Shown piece after piece: positions 5,972 through 8,531 of a DNA stretch of 8,531 bases; positions within the stretch are counted from its first letter, which is position 1; each line of letters starts with the position of its first letter. Source of the DNA: Methanoregula sp. (GTDB lineage Archaea; Halobacteriota; Methanomicrobia; Methanomicrobiales; Methanospirillaceae); NCBI GenBank assembly GCA_003136075.1, contig PNBP01000126.1, positions 3,593 to 12,123 of the forward strand, read 5' to 3'. Under the pieces are notes generated by a model. The model saw nothing but the letters and a program-made list of their open reading frames with translations, did no database searches and had not been told where the DNA came from. Both the position numbers and the translations under genes were made by a program.

Positions 5972-6022
5972 TAAAAAAACATCCTTACCCCGCAATGCCT
6001 AAAAAGAGGCGCTGATGCGGGG
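5972..6022 (-). terminator. Probable terminator of nfo (hairpin plus T7)
   Basis: On the minus strand the hairpin of repeat copy 2 (6022-5988) is followed by a run of seven T at 5978-5972, about 60 nt past the nfo stop. Only this copy has such a T run, so termination may be a secondary use of the repeat. Confidence 0.5.
5983..6022. repeat. Structured hairpin repeat, copy 2
   Basis: The outer stem CCCCGCA (5988-5994) pairs with TGCGGGG (6016-6022); the inner stem GCCT (5997-6000) pairs with AGGC (6007-6010) around an A-rich loop. Layout, orientation and much sequence match copy 1 (3697-3738). The closing pair that is C3711-G3732 in copy 1 is A5994-T6016 here, a compensatory change that points to selection on structure. 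TCCTT precedes the hairpin in both copies. Confidence 0.7.
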
Positions 6023-6083
6023 AAACATCATTAAAAAGAATTTCATAATTCCGGCGTTAACCAGAGCCGGTCCCTCTCAATTT

Positions 6084-6923
6084 CTACCCCGCCAGTTCCC
6101 GGACTTTTGCGATGTTTCCCCGGTCGTCCCGCCGGTCATCCACCGGTGTTTCGCAGACAAGCGGGAGTTTTGAAAACACCGGATGGTGGAGGATTCTCCG
6201 GAAGCCGTCCTCGCCGATGAACCCCATGCCGATATGCTCGTGCCGGTCAAGCCCGCTCCCGAGATCGCCCTTGGTATCGTTGAGATGGATCACCCGGAGA
6301 TTTTTCGTACCGATCTGTTCCTCCAGCTGTTCCAGCGTGCCGGCGAGACCTGCCTCGGTCCGCAGTTCATAGCCGGCGGCAAACGCGTGGCAGGTATCAA
6401 AGCAGACACCGGTCCGTGACGGTTCTTTGATCCCGTCCATGATTGCCCGGATATGCTCAAAACTGCTGCCGACACTGTTTTTCTCGCCGGCAGTGTTCTC
6501 AAGGATTAACAGCGTGGGCGATTCCTGTGCCGCAAGGGCCTGGTTGATGGCAGTGATCACCCGCTGCCTCCCGCCGGCCATCCCGTCGCCGAGGTGGTGA
6601 CCGAGATGCGTAACGAGGTAAGGAATCCCCAGCCTGCCGCACCGGTCAAGTTCGGTCGTCAGCGTCTGCACGGATTTTTCCCAGATCTCCGGTTTTGGCG
6701 AGGCGAGGTTTGGAAGGTAGGGCATATGATCGACGGGAAGAATACCCGTGGTGGCGATTTTTTTCCTGAACAATTCCGCGTCCGCATCCGTCAGCGGTTT
6801 GAACCCCCAGCCCCGGGGGTTACGCGAGAACATCTGGAATACATCGCAGCCCGCGTCCAGCGCCCGGTCAACGGCAAGGTCAAGCGAGCCGGCGATGGAA
6901 ACGTGCACCCCGACTTTTACCAT
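6084..6923 (-). CDS. nfo: Endonuclease IV (deoxyribonuclease IV, AP endonuclease)
   Basis: This 279-residue TIM-barrel enzyme cleaves DNA on the 5' side of abasic sites in base-excision repair. All nine metal ligands known for E. coli Nfo are present at a constant offset of three residues: H66, H106, E142, D176, H179, H213, D226, H228 and E258. They lie in recognisable motifs: VDHMPYLPN, VTHLGHHLG, LENTAGEKNSVGS, GVCFDTCHAFAAGY, HLNDTKGDLGSGLDRHEHIG and CETP. Length is normal and the gene is intact. The ATG at 6923 is supported by GAGGT (6931-6935) seven bases upstream. It is transcribed alone, away from the arsenic genes; a TATA-like TATAAAAG at 7049-7056 could be its promoter and would give a leader of about 100 nt. 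It is a housekeeping repair gene, GC-rich in contrast to the AT-rich DNA downstream of it. Confidence 0.97.
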   Translation of the reverse strand: MVKVGVHVSIAGSLDLAVDRALDAGCDVFQMFSRNPRGWGFKPLTDADAELFRKKIATTGILPVDHMPYLPNLASPKPEIWEKSVQTLTTELDRCGRLGIPYLVTHLGHHLGDGMAGGRQRVITAINQALAAQESPTLLILENTAGEKNSVGSSFEHIRAIMDGIKEPSRTGVCFDTCHAFAAGYELRTEAGLAGTLEQLEEQIGTKNLRVIHLNDTKGDLGSGLDRHEHIGMGFIGEDGFRRILHHPVFSKLPLVCETPVDDRRDDRGNIAKVRELAG

Positions 6924-6930
6924 CGGGGGG

Positions 6931-6935
6931 ACCTC
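6931..6935 (-). promoter_or_regulatory. Shine-Dalgarno of nfo
   Basis: GAGGT on the minus strand, 7 nt before the ATG at 6923, fixes the nfo start. Confidence 0.65.
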
Positions 6936-7048
6936 TGCGTGATTTTTGGTTTTATGGTCATCTTAGGAGGAGTGGTGGTTGTCTGGAATATTTGGGGGTT
7001 GTGATGGGGGAGGTAGTTGGGGAACTTTTTTTCCGAGTTGCCTTTGGT

Positions 7049-7056
7049 CTTTTATA
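7049..7056 (-). promoter_or_regulatory. TATA-like box upstream of nfo
   Basis: TATAAAAG on the minus strand is the best promoter-like sequence in front of nfo. It overlaps the stop codon of the possible 42-residue gene. A closer candidate, CATAAAAC (6950-6957), would start transcription too near the ATG and exclude the ribosome site. Confidence 0.4.
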
Positions 7057-7180
7057 CCTGAATATTGGTGATGGAGATTACTAACTGAACTGTTGCATCT
7101 AATGATGCCAATTCGATGATAGGAGCTGCAAGGGTGCGGATCGCACTCTTGATGTTTGCTTTCTGTACGAAATCTGCCAT
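7052..7180 (-). CDS. Possible 42-residue protein of unknown family
   Basis: The ATG at 7180 opens a 42-residue frame beginning MADFVQKANIKSAIRTLAAPI and ending SITNIQV. It reads like a natural amphipathic helix followed by hydrophobic strands, with no cysteine and a balanced composition. A TATA-like CATAAAATA (7221-7229) stands about 45 nt upstream, and AGGAG (7192-7196) lies 11 nt before the ATG, rather far but usable. The same frame is open back to 7354, but the extra 58 residues (rich in F, C and K) look unlike protein and would bypass both signals, so I take the short form. I know of no certain homologue; the MADFV...KANIK opening faintly recalls archaeal histone-fold-like small proteins, which I would not rely on. 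It lies between arsC and nfo on the same strand. Confidence 0.4.
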   Translation of the reverse strand: MADFVQKANIKSAIRTLAAPIIELASLDATVQLVISITNIQV

Positions 7181-7386
7181 AGTTGTGGTAGCTCCTGGTT
7201 CTTTTACAAACCAGAAACAGTATTTTATGAGGAATTTTTTAACGGTTTGGAAAAACGGGGTGAACGGTTTCAGGAAACGAATGAACCGGGAACAATAGTC
7301 AGGAAAATAACAACTACAGCCGGGCAATAATTGTTCTCTTTCTGGTATTGCCATTCTTCGGCAGGATATACTAGGGCAGTTTGATT
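7181..7386. other. Non-coding gap between arsC and the small ORF
   Basis: Apart from the TATA-like box at 7221-7229 and AGGAG at 7192-7196 (both minus strand), I see no gene, RNA or clear terminator here. The open frames on both strands have implausible composition. No oligo-T tract follows the arsC stop closely on the minus strand, so how the arsenic operon ends is unclear. Confidence 0.4.
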
Positions 7387-7806
<420 letters not shown>

Positions 7807-7824
7807 GATATCACCAGTATCATT

Positions 7825-8531
7825 TCACCGCAGCGACGGGCTGCACGTCCCATCGTTCTTTCCCCCATACCATTTTTCCCTGAGCCACAGCGAAACATTC
7901 ACGAGACCAATCAGCACCGGTACCTCGACAAGCGGCCCGATCACCGTTGCGAATGCGGCCGGCGATGCGATACCAAAGACGGCGATAGCAACTGCGATCG
8001 CGAGCTCAAAGTTGTTGGATGCAGCAGTGAACGAGAGCGATGCCGATTTCGCATAATCGACACCGAGCCGGTGGGCCATCCAGAAACTGGCAAAGAACAT
8101 GATGACGAAGTAGAAGAGCAGCGGGATCGCGACGCGGACAACATCGAACGGGACGTTGACGATGTATCCTCCTTTCAGGGAGAACATCACGATGATGGTG
8201 AAGAGCAGGGCAATGAGGGTAATCGGCGAGATCTTCGGGATGAAGACCTGTTCGTACCAAGCCTTTGATTTCAGGCGGAGCAGTGCATACCGGGTGACCA
8301 TGCCGGCGATAAACGGAATACCGAGATAGATGAAGACGCTCTCGGCAATCTGGACTATCGTTATCGACACCGCAGAACCGGCTCCGAGACCGAGAAGGGG
8401 TGGCAGGTACGTAATGAAGAACCAGGCATAGACGGAGTAAAAGAATACTTGGAAGAGCGAGTTCAGGCCAACGATGGCAGCGCAGTACTCACAGTCGCCT
8501 TCAGCGAGATCGTTCCAGACGATTACCATCG
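7825..8531 (-). CDS. acr3: Arsenite efflux transporter Acr3 (C-terminal part, truncated by the window edge)
   Basis: The frame is open to the right edge, and the first visible residues, [15 protein letters not shown], correspond to an internal Acr3 segment, so the N-terminal part is outside. The family marks are GLNSLFQ early, then [15 protein letters not shown] and [15 protein letters not shown] near the end. The glutamate of FELAIA is, from memory, the conserved acidic residue of a late membrane helix needed for transport. About six of the usual ten membrane segments are visible in the roughly 235 residues. Acr3 exports arsenite from the cytoplasm using the proton gradient. The stop is 18 nt before arsC, an operon arrangement that couples arsenate reduction to efflux. 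A regulator such as ArsR, if present, would lie upstream beyond the window. Confidence 0.95.
   Translation of the reverse strand, partial: MVIVWNDLAEGDCEYCAAIVGLNSLFQVFFYSVYAWFFITYLPPLLGLGAGSAVSITIVQIAESVFIYLGIPFIAGMVTRYALLRLKSKAWYEQVFIPKISPITLIALLFTIIVMFSLKGGYIVNVPFDVVRVAIPLLFYFVIMFFASFWMAHRLGVDYAKSASLSFTAASNNFELAIAVAIAVFGIASPAAFATVIGPLVEVPVLIGLVNVSLWLREKWYGGKNDGTCSPSLR

Noticed and set aside
7181..7354. N-terminal extension of the 42-residue frame to 100 residues
   Set aside because: The extra part is rich in F, C and K without pattern, and it would bypass the TATA-like box and AGGAG that suit the ATG at 7180.

Overview
The window most likely comes from a methanogenic euryarchaeon, with Methanomicrobiales (Methanoregula-like) as my best guess. 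The reasons are archaeal TATA-type promoters (clearest at 5202-5210), Shine-Dalgarno sequences matching an archaeal 16S 3' end (GGTGAT, GAGGT), and the gene mix: an acetate transporter, WD40 and Hsp70-like proteins in a high-GC operon, endonuclease IV, and Acr3/ArsC arsenic genes. The genus is inference.

Region 1 (1-2901, + strand, high GC) is a tight operon. It holds the C-terminal part of a WD40 beta-propeller protein, an Hsp70-like ATPase with nucleotide-binding and beta substrate-binding domains but no room for a helical lid, and a 67-residue DUF2997-type protein. It looks like part of a larger NTPase/chaperone-like accessory system whose 5' genes lie outside the window. GC-rich tandem hairpins, one resembling a tRNA T-arm, follow at 2937-3015.

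Region 2 (about 3025-4400) turns abruptly AT-rich and patchy. It has an orphan four-helix membrane protein on the minus strand with a possible overlapping leader peptide, a structured hairpin repeat, a decayed transposase (rve/DDE integrase) fragment, and a well-signalled 45-residue lysine-rich protein. This is the most dynamic part of the window.

Region 3 (4408-5865) is a divergent pair: an acetate transporter of the GPR1/FUN34/YaaH family (minus) and a class I SAM-dependent methyltransferase (plus) with an obvious TATA box. A second copy of the hairpin repeat lies between the methyltransferase and nfo. The two copies, 2.3 kb apart, share structure and show a compensatory base-pair change.

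Region 4 (6084-8531, minus strand) has endonuclease IV (nfo) with all nine metal ligands, a possible 42-residue protein, and an arsenic-resistance operon. In that operon Acr3 (partial, entering from the right edge) is followed after 18 nt by a thioredoxin-type ArsC. Arsenate reduced by ArsC would be exported as arsenite by Acr3.
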